DNA of 64,000 bases from Pseudomonadota bacterium (GCA_021792555.1 JAJYUL010000002.1:62001-126000); one strand, 5' to 3'. Counted from the first letter of the stretch, positions 23,010 to 34,463 are shown. Numbers and translations: made by a program. Notes: generated from the sequence alone by a model not told the origin.

Positions 23010-24041
23010 ATGACATCGGCACAGCAGCAGCGCCGCGCGATACTCACCCGCCAGCAGGACGGCACCTACCGGCTGACGCTCGAGCAGGCGGCGGTACCGG
23101 CGCCCGCCGAGCACGAAGTACTGGTGCGCGTGCGCGCCGCTTCCCTCAATCGCCGCGACGTGTACGTGCTGAAGGGACAGTACCCCATGCCCCCGAGAGC
23201 GAGCCTCGTGCCGCTGTCGGATGGGGCAGGCGAGGTCGTCGCCGTCGGCAGGGGCGTCACGCGCTTCAAGCCCGGCGAGCGGGTCGCCGCGATCTTCTTT
23301 CAACGCTGGATCGAGGGCAGGCCGAGTGCCGAGACCCACGGCTCTGCGCTCGGCGGGCAGCTCGATGGGATGCTGTCCGAGTACGTGTGCCTCTCGGAGC
23401 AGGGCCTCGTCGGCATTCCGCACGGGTATTCCTACGAGGAGGCATCCACTCTGCCCTGCGCGGCGGTGACCGCCTGGAACGGGCTCGTCACGCGCGGGCG
23501 GATGCAGCCGGGTGACAACGTGCTGATCCTCGGCACCGGCGGCGTGTCGATCTTCGGTCTGCAGTTCGCCGCCGCCGCCGGCGCGCGTCCGATTGTCACG
23601 AGCTCCGCCGACGCGAAGCTCGCGCACGCGAAGCAGCTCGGCGCGGCCGCCACGATCAACTACCGCGACACACCGGAGTGGTCCGGCGCAGTGCGCGCCG
23701 CCACCGCCGGCCTCGGCGTGCATCAGGTGCTCGAGGTGGGCGGAGCCGGCACCCTGGCGCAGTCGATCGCGAGCCTCGCCCCCGGCGGGCACATCGCCCT
23801 GATCGGGGGGCTCGCGGGGTTCGGCGGCGACATCCCGGCGATGGCTTTGCTGCATGCCAACGCCACCGCGAGCGGCATCTACGTGGGCTCGCGGGCGGAT
23901 TTCGAGGCGATGAATGCGTTCATCGAGCGCCACCGGATCCGCCCCGTGATCGATCGACTCTACACGCTCGATGAGGCGCAGGCCGCCTACCAGCGCATCG
24001 AAGCGGGCGAGCACTTCGGCAAGGTCGTCATCACGCTGTAG
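23010..24041 (+). CDS. Zinc-independent alcohol dehydrogenase / quinone oxidoreductase-like MDR enzyme
   Basis: A 343-residue medium-chain dehydrogenase/reductase. The N-terminal GroES-like part has RVRAASLNRRDVYVLKGQYP and the nucleotide site is GDNVLILGTGGVSIFGLQFA. The four-cysteine structural zinc loop and the catalytic-zinc cysteine of classical alcohol dehydrogenases are missing (AASLNRRD replaces the usual GICGTD), so it is closer to the NADPH:quinone or enoyl reductase branch. It follows the aldehyde dehydrogenase by 17 bases and probably shares its transcript. The substrate is unknown; an aromatic ketone or quinone would fit the setting. It ends 3 bases from a convergent gene. Confidence 0.85.
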   Translation: MTSAQQQRRAILTRQQDGTYRLTLEQAAVPAPAEHEVLVRVRAASLNRRDVYVLKGQYPMPPRASLVPLSDGAGEVVAVGRGVTRFKPGERVAAIFFQRWIEGRPSAETHGSALGGQLDGMLSEYVCLSEQGLVGIPHGYSYEEASTLPCAAVTAWNGLVTRGRMQPGDNVLILGTGGVSIFGLQFAAAAGARPIVTSSADAKLAHAKQLGAAATINYRDTPEWSGAVRAATAGLGVHQVLEVGGAGTLAQSIASLAPGGHIALIGGLAGFGGDIPAMALLHANATASGIYVGSRADFEAMNAFIERHRIRPVIDRLYTLDEAQAAYQRIEAGEHFGKVVITL

Positions 24042-24044
24042 GAG

Positions 24045-26180
24045 TCAGTACGGCCGCGTTGCGCGCTGCCCCTTCGTCTGGTTCGCGCGGAAGATGACGT
24101 AATCGCGGATCGCCTCGATCTCGCGCGGGGTGAGTTCTCTTGCGAACGACACCATCCCGCCCGACTCGAGCGCTCCGCCGTGGACGATCCGTCGCCAGAG
24201 GCGCGAATCGGCCACCGCGGGGGCATAGCGCAGATCCGGCAGCACGCCGCCGCTGACGGCGCTGTCGCCGTGGCAGACGCTGCAGAAGGACTGGTACTTG
24301 CGCTCGCCCAGGGCGATCGCCGCCGCGCTTGCCGTACTCGCCGGGGGGGCGAGTGTCAGCTGCGGCCGCGGTGGCGGCGGCGGCATCGCCTCGGCGCCGC
24401 CGAGCCTGAAGACGAGCATGCGCGGGACGTTGCCCTCGTTGATCTGGGAGTCGAGCGCCAGCTGGCCGGCCGCGAGGGCAAATGCCCCGCCCCAGCCGAT
24501 CTCTACCGCCACGTACTGCTGCCCGCCGACCTCGTAGGTGATGGGCGGGGCGACGATCCCGGTGTGAGTCTGGACCGACCAGAGCCGCTTGCCATCGGTG
24601 GCGCGATAGGCCGCGAACCGTCCCATGGCATCGCCTTCGAACACCAGGCCGCCCGCCGTCGAGACCACACCGCCATTCCAGGGCGCGCCGAGCGGAACGC
24701 GCCAGGCCGCCCGCTCGGTCACGGGATTCCAGGCGAGCAGATATCCGGTGAGGCGCTTGCGGATCTGCGCGACCGCTTTGGGGTTCTGCGGCAATGCGAT
24801 GAAGTCATCGCCGGTGTCCCAGCCCAACTCGCGCATCCTCACGCGCCGGGCGCCCGCGTACGTGAAGGCCATGCCGCTCACCGCAAGGTACACGAGGCCG
24901 GTCTGCGGGTCGTAGGACATCGGCTGCCAGTTGTGCCCGCCGGCGGCCCCGGGCATCGCCAGGGCCGGCTTGCCGGTGAGGTCGTAGAACGCCTTTCGAT
25001 TCTCGATCGGCCGGCCGCGCCTGCTCAGGCCGCGCGCCCAATTGATCGGGGTGTAGGGCTTGCCGCAGAGAAACCGCCCCGTCGCCCGATCGAGCACGTA
25101 GAAGATCCCGTCCTTCGGCGCCTGCATGAGCACGCGGCGCACCCTGCCGTGCAGGTTCAGATCGGCCAGGATCATCTGCTGATCGGCGTCGTAATCCCAT
25201 ACGTCACCGGGCACCTCCTGGAAGTGCCAGACGTACTGGCCGGTTTCGGGCCGCAGCGCCAGGATGGAGGTGATGAACAGATTCGCCCCGGGGCTGCGCA
25301 CCGCCCCGTTCCAGGGCGCCCCGTTGCCGGTGCCGATGTAGAGCAGGTCGAGCTTCGGATCGTACGCCATCGAATCCCAGACGTTCCCGCCGCCGCCGAA
25401 CTTCCAGTACGCGCCGTGCCAGGTCGGGCGGGCAATGCGCGCGAGAACTCCGTCCGATGCGGCATGATCGGGCACACCCGGCCGGCCCGGCACGGTATAG
25501 AAGCGCCAGTCCTCCCGCCCGGTTCTCGCATCGTAGGCCGTGACATAACCGCGGGTGCCGAACTCCCCGCCGCCGTTGCCGATGATCACTCTGCCCTTGA
25601 CGACGATCGGCGCGCCGGTGATGGTGTAACCCTTGGCGTACTCGGCGGTGCGCACCGACCAGAGCGGCTTACCCGTCCGCGCGTTCAAGGCGATCAGGCG
25701 GCCGTCATAGGTGCCGACATAGACGCGACCCCTCCAGATCGCGACGCCTCGATTGGCGACGCCGCAACAACCGTGCGCGTCGGCCGAGCGGGGCACGTGA
25801 GGGTGAAATACCCACAGTCTCTTGCCCGTCGCGGCATTCAGCGCGACCACCCGGCTCCAGGCGGTAGTCAGATACATCACGCCGCCGGCGACGAGCGGCG
25901 TGGACTCCTGCACGCGCCGCTCACCGCCGATGTCGTAGTGCCAGGCCAGACCCAGCCGGCCGACGTTGCGCTCGTTGATCTGGGCGAGAGGGCTGAAGCG
26001 CTGCGCGCCGTACGTGCGGCCGTAAGTGAGCCACTCGCCCGGATGCCGATCCGCGTGAATGATGCGCGCCCCGTCGACCGCGGCAGCGCCGTTGAGGGGC
26101 GGCGCCGCGACGGCCGCCGGCACGCCGGCCAACACCATGAGCAGGCCGAGACCCGCCGCCGCTGAAGGTGTCCTCAACAT
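24045..26180 (-). CDS. PQQ-dependent quinohemoprotein alcohol dehydrogenase
   Basis: A 711-residue periplasmic enzyme with a signal peptide, an eight-bladed PQQ propeller and a C-terminal cytochrome c domain with CSVCH as heme site. The adjacent-cysteine pair typical of PQQ alcohol dehydrogenases is at Cys138-Cys139 (HGCCGV), the catalytic aspartate region is VWDYDAD, and tryptophan-docking repeats such as NAATGKRLWVF recur. The heme domain separates it from methanol dehydrogenase and places it in the type II quinohemoprotein group. In this island it could oxidise lignin-derived alcohols outside the cytoplasm. No PQQ synthesis genes are in view. Confidence 0.92.
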   Translation of the reverse strand: MLRTPSAAAGLGLLMVLAGVPAAVAAPPLNGAAAVDGARIIHADRHPGEWLTYGRTYGAQRFSPLAQINERNVGRLGLAWHYDIGGERRVQESTPLVAGGVMYLTTAWSRVVALNAATGKRLWVFHPHVPRSADAHGCCGVANRGVAIWRGRVYVGTYDGRLIALNARTGKPLWSVRTAEYAKGYTITGAPIVVKGRVIIGNGGGEFGTRGYVTAYDARTGREDWRFYTVPGRPGVPDHAASDGVLARIARPTWHGAYWKFGGGGNVWDSMAYDPKLDLLYIGTGNGAPWNGAVRSPGANLFITSILALRPETGQYVWHFQEVPGDVWDYDADQQMILADLNLHGRVRRVLMQAPKDGIFYVLDRATGRFLCGKPYTPINWARGLSRRGRPIENRKAFYDLTGKPALAMPGAAGGHNWQPMSYDPQTGLVYLAVSGMAFTYAGARRVRMRELGWDTGDDFIALPQNPKAVAQIRKRLTGYLLAWNPVTERAAWRVPLGAPWNGGVVSTAGGLVFEGDAMGRFAAYRATDGKRLWSVQTHTGIVAPPITYEVGGQQYVAVEIGWGGAFALAAGQLALDSQINEGNVPRMLVFRLGGAEAMPPPPPRPQLTLAPPASTASAAAIALGERKYQSFCSVCHGDSAVSGGVLPDLRYAPAVADSRLWRRIVHGGALESGGMVSFARELTPREIEAIRDYVIFRANQTKGQRATRPY

Positions 26181-26513
26181 GGTTCCTCCCGATGCCCGGC
26201 GCAGTAAAGCGCCGCCGGGTCCCTGCGGACTCTTCCCTCAGCGCCACCAGTGTCGATCCGCAGCGAAGGGCGCGCGCCGAGCACGCAGTCGAACCCGCAG
26301 TTGCGATGCTCTGTGCGCGCCACCGGTGCCGCCGTGAACAGACCCCGTGTTGCACGCGAGGCGACTCCGGGGCAGCTCCGTATTCCTCTGTTCCGCCGGT
26401 CGGCGGCTCAGCGCATCGTCTGACCGGTCATGTCGCGGCGAGCGTCGCTCCTGCCGTTGTTCTTGCGCTCGTGAGCCCCGGGCCGACCGTGCGGCTCGGC
26501 CGGCAGAGCGGCG
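26181..26513. other. 333-base gap, nothing recognised
   Basis: Lies between the start of the PQQ dehydrogenase gene and the end of the LysR gene. It should hold the promoter of the dehydrogenase, but I see no convincing -35/-10 pair, repeat or short gene. Confidence 0.4.
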
Positions 26514-27443
26514 TCAGGGAAGTTGGCCGCAGATCTCGATGATCAGCTCGCGCAGCCAGGTGTGCGCCGGATCGGGATCGTGGCGGTTGTGCCAGAGCAG
26601 CAGCTCCTGCTGCACGGGCGTCGGAAACGGCGTCGGAAAGGTCTTCAGCGGCGCGACGATGGGCGCCAGCCGCAGCACCCGCTCGGGCATCGTCGCCACG
26701 TAGGAGGTGCCCGCCAGCACCAACGGCAGGTGCAGCAGGCTCGGCACCGCAAGCTGCACCGTCAGATCGATATCGAACAGGCGCCGGACCAGTTCTTCCG
26801 TGCTCACCGAGTAGGCGTTCGGCGCGCCGAACGCATGCGGCAGAGCGAAGAACTGCTCGGCCGTGAGGCTATCACCGACCGTAGGATGATTGGCATCGAC
26901 GGCGCAGATCCAGCGCACCGGGCGCAGCGGCACCATGCGCAGCGACTCCGGCCAGGCCCTCGCCGCATACAGCCTGAGGGAGTCCAGGCAGACCGACAGA
27001 TCCGCCTCGCCGTACTCGAGGCGGGTCAGGATGCTCTCGGAGATCAGCTGCACCCGGCAGGAGATCCCCGGCGCCTCGAGCGCGAGGCGCTTGACCAGCG
27101 CCGGCAGCAGATCCGGCAGCGCCTCCTCGGAGATGATGATCGTGAACTCGCGCCGGGCCGTGGCCGGATCGAACTGCGGCTGGGTGCCGAGGGTGGCCTG
27201 GATCCGCAGCAGCGCCTCGCGGACCGGCTCGACCAGGGACTGTCCGCGCGGGGTGAGCTCGAGGTTCCGTCCCACGCGCACCAGGAGCGGATCGTTGAAA
27301 TACTCGCGCAGCTTGTGCAGGGCTGCGCTCATGGCCGGCTGGGATACGTAGAGCTTCTCGGCCGCCCGGCTGATGTTTTTCTCGTGCAGCAGCGCGTCGA
27401 GAGAAATCAGCAGATTGAGATCGAACCGCCGCAGCTCGAGCAT
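26514..27443 (-). CDS. LysR-family transcriptional regulator (1)
   Basis: A 309-residue LysR regulator. The winged helix-turn-helix is at residues 8-65 (NISRAAEKLYVSQPAMSAAL, then HKLREYFNDPLLVRVGR), followed by the effector-binding domain. The N-terminal half resembles the NodD/LinR/DntR branch, which senses small aromatic acids. Target genes are not certain; the PQQ dehydrogenase directly downstream is a candidate. It follows the AraC gene by about 110 bases on the same strand. Confidence 0.88.
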   Translation of the reverse strand: MLELRRFDLNLLISLDALLHEKNISRAAEKLYVSQPAMSAALHKLREYFNDPLLVRVGRNLELTPRGQSLVEPVREALLRIQATLGTQPQFDPATARREFTIIISEEALPDLLPALVKRLALEAPGISCRVQLISESILTRLEYGEADLSVCLDSLRLYAARAWPESLRMVPLRPVRWICAVDANHPTVGDSLTAEQFFALPHAFGAPNAYSVSTEELVRRLFDIDLTVQLAVPSLLHLPLVLAGTSYVATMPERVLRLAPIVAPLKTFPTPFPTPVQQELLLWHNRHDPDPAHTWLRELIIEICGQLP

Positions 27444-27555
27444 GCATCACACCATGGAAGGACATGGGGGCGCCGCCCCCGCCGGAGGCGAATCTGTCTG
27501 GCATCGTACCGCACGCGCGGCCGCGGATGAAACCGACGCGCGGCGGGTGCGCCCC

Positions 27556-28539
27556 TCAACACCCGACCGTGGCGGGAACCGCCATGTCCCGTCGCGCAGA
27601 GCGGGCCACGGAGCCCGCTCGGGCGCGGTACTCGCGGGGAGTCATGCCGAATTGCGCCCGGAAGACGCGCCCGAAATGGGTTGCGCTGTTGAACCCGTGG
27701 TCGAAGGCGATGGCGGTCACGGTGCGGCCGCGCTGGCTGTCGGCGAGCAGCGCCTGGGAGCAGGCCTCCAGCCTGCGCTTGAGGATGTAGCGGGTGACCG
27801 TCTCCTCACCGTCGGAGAACAGATAGTGCAGATAGCGCGTCGTGATCCGGCACGCCTGGGCGATCTGCGCCGGCGTGAGGTCCGATTCGTACAGATGCGC
27901 GTGGATGTAGTTGAGGATGCGGATCCGGTGTGCGGTGCCACGCGATGAGCGCTCGGCATGCGTCCTCGGCACCTGCGCGTAGGCCGCGCCCAGCAGGTCG
28001 AGAACGGCAACGCCGATCCGCTCGGCCGAATCGGCATCGAGCGAATGCCGGCACTCGCGCCAGTAGGTGCGCAGAAAGCCCGACAGCAGCCCGTTGACAC
28101 CGCTGACGGCGCGCATGGCGACGGCGGCGAGCGACTCCGGGCAGGCGATGTGACGGCGCAGCTTGGCGGTGGGGATTCCGAGCACGAGAATCCAACTGCC
28201 CTGCGGGCAGCTGACCTCGTAATGGCGGGTACCGTCGCACAAGGTGAAGTCACCGCTTCGCAGCAGCACTTCGCGCCCGTCCTGGCGGGCGATGCCCTCG
28301 CCCTCGAGCATCAGGTGCAGGAAGCAGCGTGGCGGATGCAGGCGCACGCCGGAGGCCCGTGCCTGCCTAGCCTGCGCTTCCGAAGCGATCTCCGTCACCG
28401 TCAGGTCGCCGAGCTCCATCCAGTCGACCTGACCCCGGCAAGCGCGCTCGGCGCTCGGCGCCACCGCCGGCGCCGCATAATATGCGCGGCCGCGACACGG
28501 ATCAGCGTCGGCAACGGCGGACGACTCGATGTAGGTCAT
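27556..28539 (-). CDS. AraC-family transcriptional regulator (FeaR-like) (1)
   Basis: A 327-residue AraC/XylS regulator with an N-terminal cupin-like sensing domain (GVRLHPPRCFLHLMLEGEG, LRSGDFTLCDGTRHYEV) and a C-terminal double helix-turn-helix (QIAQACRITTRYLHYLF, AIAFDHGFNSATHFGRVFR). The sensing domain is like that of FeaR, activator of aromatic amine catabolism. The start at 28539 follows GGGGGAAAG; the frame remains open upstream but without homology. It is divergent from the second ligM-type gene, and a 13-base direct repeat lies between them, so it probably controls that gene and perhaps itself. Confidence 0.88.
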   Translation of the reverse strand: MTYIESSAVADADPCRGRAYYAAPAVAPSAERACRGQVDWMELGDLTVTEIASEAQARQARASGVRLHPPRCFLHLMLEGEGIARQDGREVLLRSGDFTLCDGTRHYEVSCPQGSWILVLGIPTAKLRRHIACPESLAAVAMRAVSGVNGLLSGFLRTYWRECRHSLDADSAERIGVAVLDLLGAAYAQVPRTHAERSSRGTAHRIRILNYIHAHLYESDLTPAQIAQACRITTRYLHYLFSDGEETVTRYILKRRLEACSQALLADSQRGRTVTAIAFDHGFNSATHFGRVFRAQFGMTPREYRARAGSVARSARRDMAVPATVGC

Positions 28540-30245
<1,706 letters not shown>

Positions 30246-30368
30246 CGAGCGAGCCGCTGCCCGCGAGCGGGCACGCTGCACGGCCCCGGCGCTGCGGGGG
30301 CGCGTCCCAGGGATGGGACGGGCACGCAGGGAGCGGGCGGCCGCTCGCCATGGCCAGCGCAGCGCCCC

Positions 30369-30395
30369 CGGGGAGCTTTTGCAGGAAGCTCCCCG
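30369..30395. terminator. Strong hairpin between convergent ligM2 and hydrolase genes
   Basis: Perfect 10-bp stem CGGGGAGCTT / AAGCTCCCCG with a 7-base loop, ending one base before the hydrolase stop codon. Probable two-way terminator; no T run. Confidence 0.6.
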
Positions 30396-30396
30396 C

Positions 30397-31131
30397 TCAG
30401 CGCACCGGCCCGCCCGCCTCCTGCGCGAGCCAGCGCTGCAGCGCCGCGCTCACCGCATCGGGACGCTCCATCGTCGTCATGTGGCCGCTGTCCTCGATGA
30501 CCGCCAGATGGGAGCCCGCAACCGTTGCGGCCATCTCCTGGTGGCGCGCGAGCGGACTCCAGGTGTCCTGACGGCCACATGCGATGAGCGTCGGGCAGCG
30601 GATCGCACGCAGCACATCCTCGGCCGCAGGCCTGTTCAGCAGGGCGCGGATCTGCGCGGCGAAGATATCCGGCGTCTTACGCGCGATCATCGCCAGGATC
30701 GCCTCGATCAGCGCCTCGTCCTGCAGCCGCCCGGGGTGAACCATGCCCTGCACCCATTCGCGCCCCATGGCGCGCATGCCCTGCGAGCGGGATAGCTCGA
30801 GCAGGCGAAGGCGCTTGGCCGCCTCGGCCTCGCCGGCCTGCCCGTCGGGCCGGGCTTGATGGCCGGTGTCGAGGAGGGCCACCCGCGCGACGCGCGGGGC
30901 GGCCGCGCGCATCACCTCGAGCGCCACGCGCCCCCCCATGGAGTGACCGATGAGGGAGAACCGCGGCGGCGCGAGCTCGAGCGCCGAGCGCGCCATCGCG
31001 GTCAGGCTGTCCGCGCCGCCGTAGTCGGCGACGAGGCACTCGTAGCGCGCGGACAAAGCGCCGAGCTGCGCCTCCCAGACCGCGCGGTCACACATCAGCC
31101 CCGGCAGAAACAGCAGCGTCTCGCGGCTCAT
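30397..31131 (-). CDS. Alpha/beta hydrolase (1)
   Basis: A 244-residue alpha/beta-hydrolase with LLFLPGLMCDRAVWEAQ as oxyanion region, the nucleophile in IGHSMGGRVALE, an acid around ACGRQDTWSP and the histidine in DSGHMTTMERP. It starts two bases after the CoA-ligase gene ends, so the pair is surely co-expressed. Possible jobs are hydrolysis of a CoA thioester or of a beta-keto bond made by the ligase product; a general esterase is also possible. No lid domain of the C-C hydrolase MhpC type can be recognised. Confidence 0.85.
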   Translation of the reverse strand: MSRETLLFLPGLMCDRAVWEAQLGALSARYECLVADYGGADSLTAMARSALELAPPRFSLIGHSMGGRVALEVMRAAAPRVARVALLDTGHQARPDGQAGEAEAAKRLRLLELSRSQGMRAMGREWVQGMVHPGRLQDEALIEAILAMIARKTPDIFAAQIRALLNRPAAEDVLRAIRCPTLIACGRQDTWSPLARHQEMAATVAGSHLAVIEDSGHMTTMERPDAVSAALQRWLAQEAGGPVR

Positions 31132-31133
31132 CC

Positions 31134-33125
31134 TCAGGTTCCGCGGAGGCGGTAGTCCTGCTGCGTGGCCGCGTACTCGATGAAGAAATCGAGCGCGCGC
31201 GCATCGGCCATGGCGCTGACGTTGGCGGCCTTCTCCGCCGCCATGCCGAGGAGGATCCGGCGCACCGGGACCTCCATTTTCTTCCCCGTCAGCGTCATGG
31301 GAATCAGCGGCACCGGGATGATCTTGTCGGGCACATGCCGCGAGGTGTACTCCCGGCGCAGCGTGTCGCGGATCTTGGCCTCGGCCTGCTCGAGCGAGGC
31401 TCCCGGCGCGAGCTTCACGAACAGCGGCATGAAAAAGCCGCCATCCGGCAGGTCGAGATTGACGATGAGGCTGTCTTCGACCTCCGCCAGCGCCGAGAGC
31501 GTCCGGTAGATCTCCGCTGTGCCGATGCGCACCCCGTAGCGATTCAGCGTGGCATCCGAGCGGCCGAGCACGAAGCAGCCGCCGCGCGCGTTGATGCGGA
31601 AGAAATCGCCATGCCGCCAGACGCCCGGGAAGTCCTCGAAGTAGCTCTCCCGGTAGCGCCTGCCGTCCGGGTCGTTCCAGAAGCGCACCGGCATCGACGG
31701 CAGCGGCTCGGTGAGCACCAGCTCACCGACCTCATCGATCACGGATTCGCCCCGTTCATTGAAGGCCTTGACCGCCACGCCGAGCGAGGGCGCCTGAATC
31801 TCCCCGGCGCGCACCGGCAGCGTGGGCACGCCGCCGACGAAGCCGGTGCAGCAGTCGGTGCCGCCGCTGCCGTTGGCGACCCACAGGTCCTGCTTGACGT
31901 TGGAATAGAACCAGGCCATGCATCCGGGCGTGGCCGGCGAGCCGGCCAGCGAAATGCTGCGCAGGTGCGAGAGGTCATAGCGCTCGCGCGGCACGATGCC
32001 GGCGCGCGCCATCTGCTCGACGTACGTCGGGCTGGCCCCGAGCAGGCTGGCTTTGGCGTCCTGCGCCAGCTTCCACAGCGCGTCAGGGGCCGGATACGCG
32101 GGACTGCCGTCGTACAGAACGGGAATCGCGCCGGTGGCGAGCGTGCTCGCCAGGAAATTCCACAGCATCCAGCCGGTGGTGGTGAAGAAGAGCATCCGAT
32201 CCCCGGGATGCAGATCGAAATGAAAGACCGCGTTCTTGCGCGTCTCGAGCAGGATGCCGCCGTGGCCGTGCACGATGGCTTTGGGCAGTCCGGTGGTGCC
32301 GGAGGAAAACAGCGTCCACAGGGGATAGTCGAACGCGACCTGCTCGAAGCGAAACTCGCCGGCATCGACGGCAGGATGGTCGAGCACCTCGGCCCAGCTG
32401 AGCGCATCGCGCCGCGGCGCAGCGGCATGCGGATCGAGATACGGCAGGTGAATCACGTGCCGCACGCTGGGTAAGCCCGCCAGGATGCGCTCGAGCTCGC
32501 CGCGACGGTTGAACGGCTTGCCGCCGTAGCGGTAACCGTCGATGCAGAAGAGCACCGTAGGGGACAGCTGCGTGAAGCGGTCGAGCACGCCGCGCTCGCC
32601 GAAGTCCGGCGAGCAGCACGCCCAGATCGCACCGATCGCCGTGGTGGCGAGCATGGCGATCATGGTCTGCGGGATGTTGGGCATCCAGGCGACGACCCGC
32701 TCGCCCGGCTGCACTCCGAGCGCGCGCAGCTGGGTGGCGAGAATGCGCACCTGGCCGGCGAGCTCCTGCCAGCTCATCGCCTCGAGCGGCCGGCTCTCGC
32801 TGGCGTGCAGCAGCGCGACGCCCCCGTGGCGCTCCCGGCGCAGAACGTTCTGGGCATAGTTCAGGCGGGCTCCGGGGAACCATTCCGCCCCGGGCATGGC
32901 GCGCCGGCCGAGAACTTGCCGATAGGGGCAGGAAGCCTCCATCTCGAAAAAGTCCCACAAGGCGCCCCAGAACGACTCGAGATCCTGCACCGACCAGCGC
33001 CACAGCGAGGTGTAGTCGGTGAACGCGAGCCCGCGCTCGCGCTCAAGCCAGCGGCTGAAGGCCGTCACGTTGGCGCGCTCGATACGCGCCGCATCCGGTG
33101 TCCAGAGAATCTCCCCCTCTTGCAT
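31134..33125 (-). CDS. Acetoacetyl-CoA-synthetase-like acyl-CoA ligase
   Basis: A 663-residue ANL-superfamily ligase of the acetoacetyl-CoA synthetase group. Recognised parts are the N-terminal helical domain (TSLWRWSVQDLESFWGALWD, PGAEWFPGARLNYAQNVL), the phosphate loop FSSGTTGLPKAIVHGHGG, the A8 region GRSDATLNRYGVRIGTAEIY and the C-terminal catalytic lysine in TLTGKKMEVPV. These enzymes activate beta-keto acids. In this setting an aroylacetate such as vanilloylacetate, which is an aryl version of acetoacetate, is an attractive substrate, but plain acetoacetate cannot be excluded. ATG at 33125 is used; a GTG four codons earlier is possible. Confidence 0.88.
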   Translation of the reverse strand: MQEGEILWTPDAARIERANVTAFSRWLERERGLAFTDYTSLWRWSVQDLESFWGALWDFFEMEASCPYRQVLGRRAMPGAEWFPGARLNYAQNVLRRERHGGVALLHASESRPLEAMSWQELAGQVRILATQLRALGVQPGERVVAWMPNIPQTMIAMLATTAIGAIWACCSPDFGERGVLDRFTQLSPTVLFCIDGYRYGGKPFNRRGELERILAGLPSVRHVIHLPYLDPHAAAPRRDALSWAEVLDHPAVDAGEFRFEQVAFDYPLWTLFSSGTTGLPKAIVHGHGGILLETRKNAVFHFDLHPGDRMLFFTTTGWMLWNFLASTLATGAIPVLYDGSPAYPAPDALWKLAQDAKASLLGASPTYVEQMARAGIVPRERYDLSHLRSISLAGSPATPGCMAWFYSNVKQDLWVANGSGGTDCCTGFVGGVPTLPVRAGEIQAPSLGVAVKAFNERGESVIDEVGELVLTEPLPSMPVRFWNDPDGRRYRESYFEDFPGVWRHGDFFRINARGGCFVLGRSDATLNRYGVRIGTAEIYRTLSALAEVEDSLIVNLDLPDGGFFMPLFVKLAPGASLEQAEAKIRDTLRREYTSRHVPDKIIPVPLIPMTLTGKKMEVPVRRILLGMAAEKAANVSAMADARALDFFIEYAATQQDYRLRGT

Positions 33126-33635
33126 CGATTTTCGCACCTCGTGAAACAGCGCCTCGCTCAGGCGCGCCGATCGTCCGGCCCGCCGGGAGTACGCGAACGG
33201 GCTCGCCCATCCGTATGCGCCTCATGACGCGCGGCGTGCGCCGCGGATCGCCCCGGCACGGGCGCCGCCGTGGCCGGGGAACAGGCTGCGCCGATCGCGC
33301 CGGGGGAGCCTAACGTGCCAGCCGCGCGCACCGCGCGGATCAGAGCGCAAGGGCTCTGGACCGACAGTGCAACCGCTGCATGCGCCGTCCGCCCTCGGGC
33401 GCCGACGCTCTGGATCCCGAGGATCCATCCGTCCCAGATGGAGGCGCTGCGGCAATAAGCAAGTCGTCTCGGCGGCCAGCGCGCCGATGCACCCGGCACC
33501 GAGAGGCACATTTCCCAGCCGGACGCGATCCATTTCACTGCGGGGCACGAGCCCTGCGGATCGACGCCGCATCATCGGCCGGGCGATGTCCCGTATCGCG
33601 TTCGGCACGGGAAGCGGCTGTGCGAAAGGTTGGAA
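33126..33635. other. 510-base divergent gap, nothing recognised
   Basis: Separates the leftward ligase/hydrolase operon from the rightward SDR/ADH genes and should contain both promoters. Short open frames here are not protein-like, and I found no repeat or RNA. Confidence 0.4.
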
Positions 33636-34463
33636 ATGACCGCCATCGATCCGGGCGATTTATTCACGGTCAGAGGGCTTGGTGTCATTGTCACCGGCGG
33701 GGCGAGCGGCATCGGCCTCGGATACGTCGAAGCGCTTGCCGGCAGAGGGGCCCGGGTCACGATGTTCGACGTCGACCGGCAACGCATCGATTCGGAGGTT
33801 GGGCGCCTGCGCGCGGCTGGACTCGACGTTGCCGGAGAAGTGCTCGACGTGACCGATCATGCCGCACTCGACGCGGCTGTCGATAGCGTAGCGGCCCGTT
33901 ACGGCACCCTGGAGGCGGTGTTTGCGAACGCCGGCATCGATTCCGGGCCGGGCTTTGTCACGGGCTGGGCCGGCGAGGAGCGGCCGCGCGCCCCGCAAGG
34001 CGCGCTCGAGCACTACACGGACCAACGGTGGAATCGCGTCATCGAGGTCAACCTGAACGGCGTATTCGCGACCGTCCGGGCAGCCGCCCGCCACATGAAA
34101 ATGCAGCGCCGGGGACGCATCGTCATCACCACCTCCCTCGCCGGGCGGCGCGTCGAGCCGGCCATCGGCTCGGCCTACATGGCAGCCAAGGCGGGAGCGG
34201 CGCACTTCATGCATTGCGCCGCCCTGGAGCTCGCGGCCCATGGCGTCACGGTGAACGCCATCGCGCCGGGTTTCATCGTCACCAACATCGGCGGCGGCCA
34301 CGCCAAAGCGGCCGAGGTACAGGAGCGTATGGCCCGGGTGATCCCCTTGGGCCGCGTCGGCTTCCCGGCGGACCTGCACGGCCTTGCGGTATTTTTGGCC
34401 TCCGCGGCCTCCTCCTATATCACCGGCCAGGAGATCGTCATCGATGGCGGGTGGGGTCTGTAG
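33636..34463 (+). CDS. Short-chain dehydrogenase/reductase
   Basis: A 275-residue SDR with the cofactor motif VTGGASGIGLGY, an acidic residue after strand two (TMFDVDRQ), which favours NAD, the NAG motif (FANAGID) and the catalytic Ser-Tyr-Lys in TTSLAGR and SAYMAAKAG. An insertion between NAG and the catalytic Ser (residues about 105-125) distinguishes it from simple members. The ATG at 33636 has AAAGG upstream and is preferred to a TTG two codons earlier. Followed after 13 bases by a zinc ADH. It may oxidise or reduce the side-chain alcohol of an aryl compound; unproven. Confidence 0.87.
   Translation: MTAIDPGDLFTVRGLGVIVTGGASGIGLGYVEALAGRGARVTMFDVDRQRIDSEVGRLRAAGLDVAGEVLDVTDHAALDAAVDSVAARYGTLEAVFANAGIDSGPGFVTGWAGEERPRAPQGALEHYTDQRWNRVIEVNLNGVFATVRAAARHMKMQRRGRIVITTSLAGRRVEPAIGSAYMAAKAGAAHFMHCAALELAAHGVTVNAIAPGFIVTNIGGGHAKAAEVQERMARVIPLGRVGFPADLHGLAVFLASAASSYITGQEIVIDGGWGL

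Noticed and set aside
24045-26180. Methanol dehydrogenase (XoxF/MxaF)
   Set aside because: A C-terminal heme c domain (CSVCH) is fused, which those enzymes lack.
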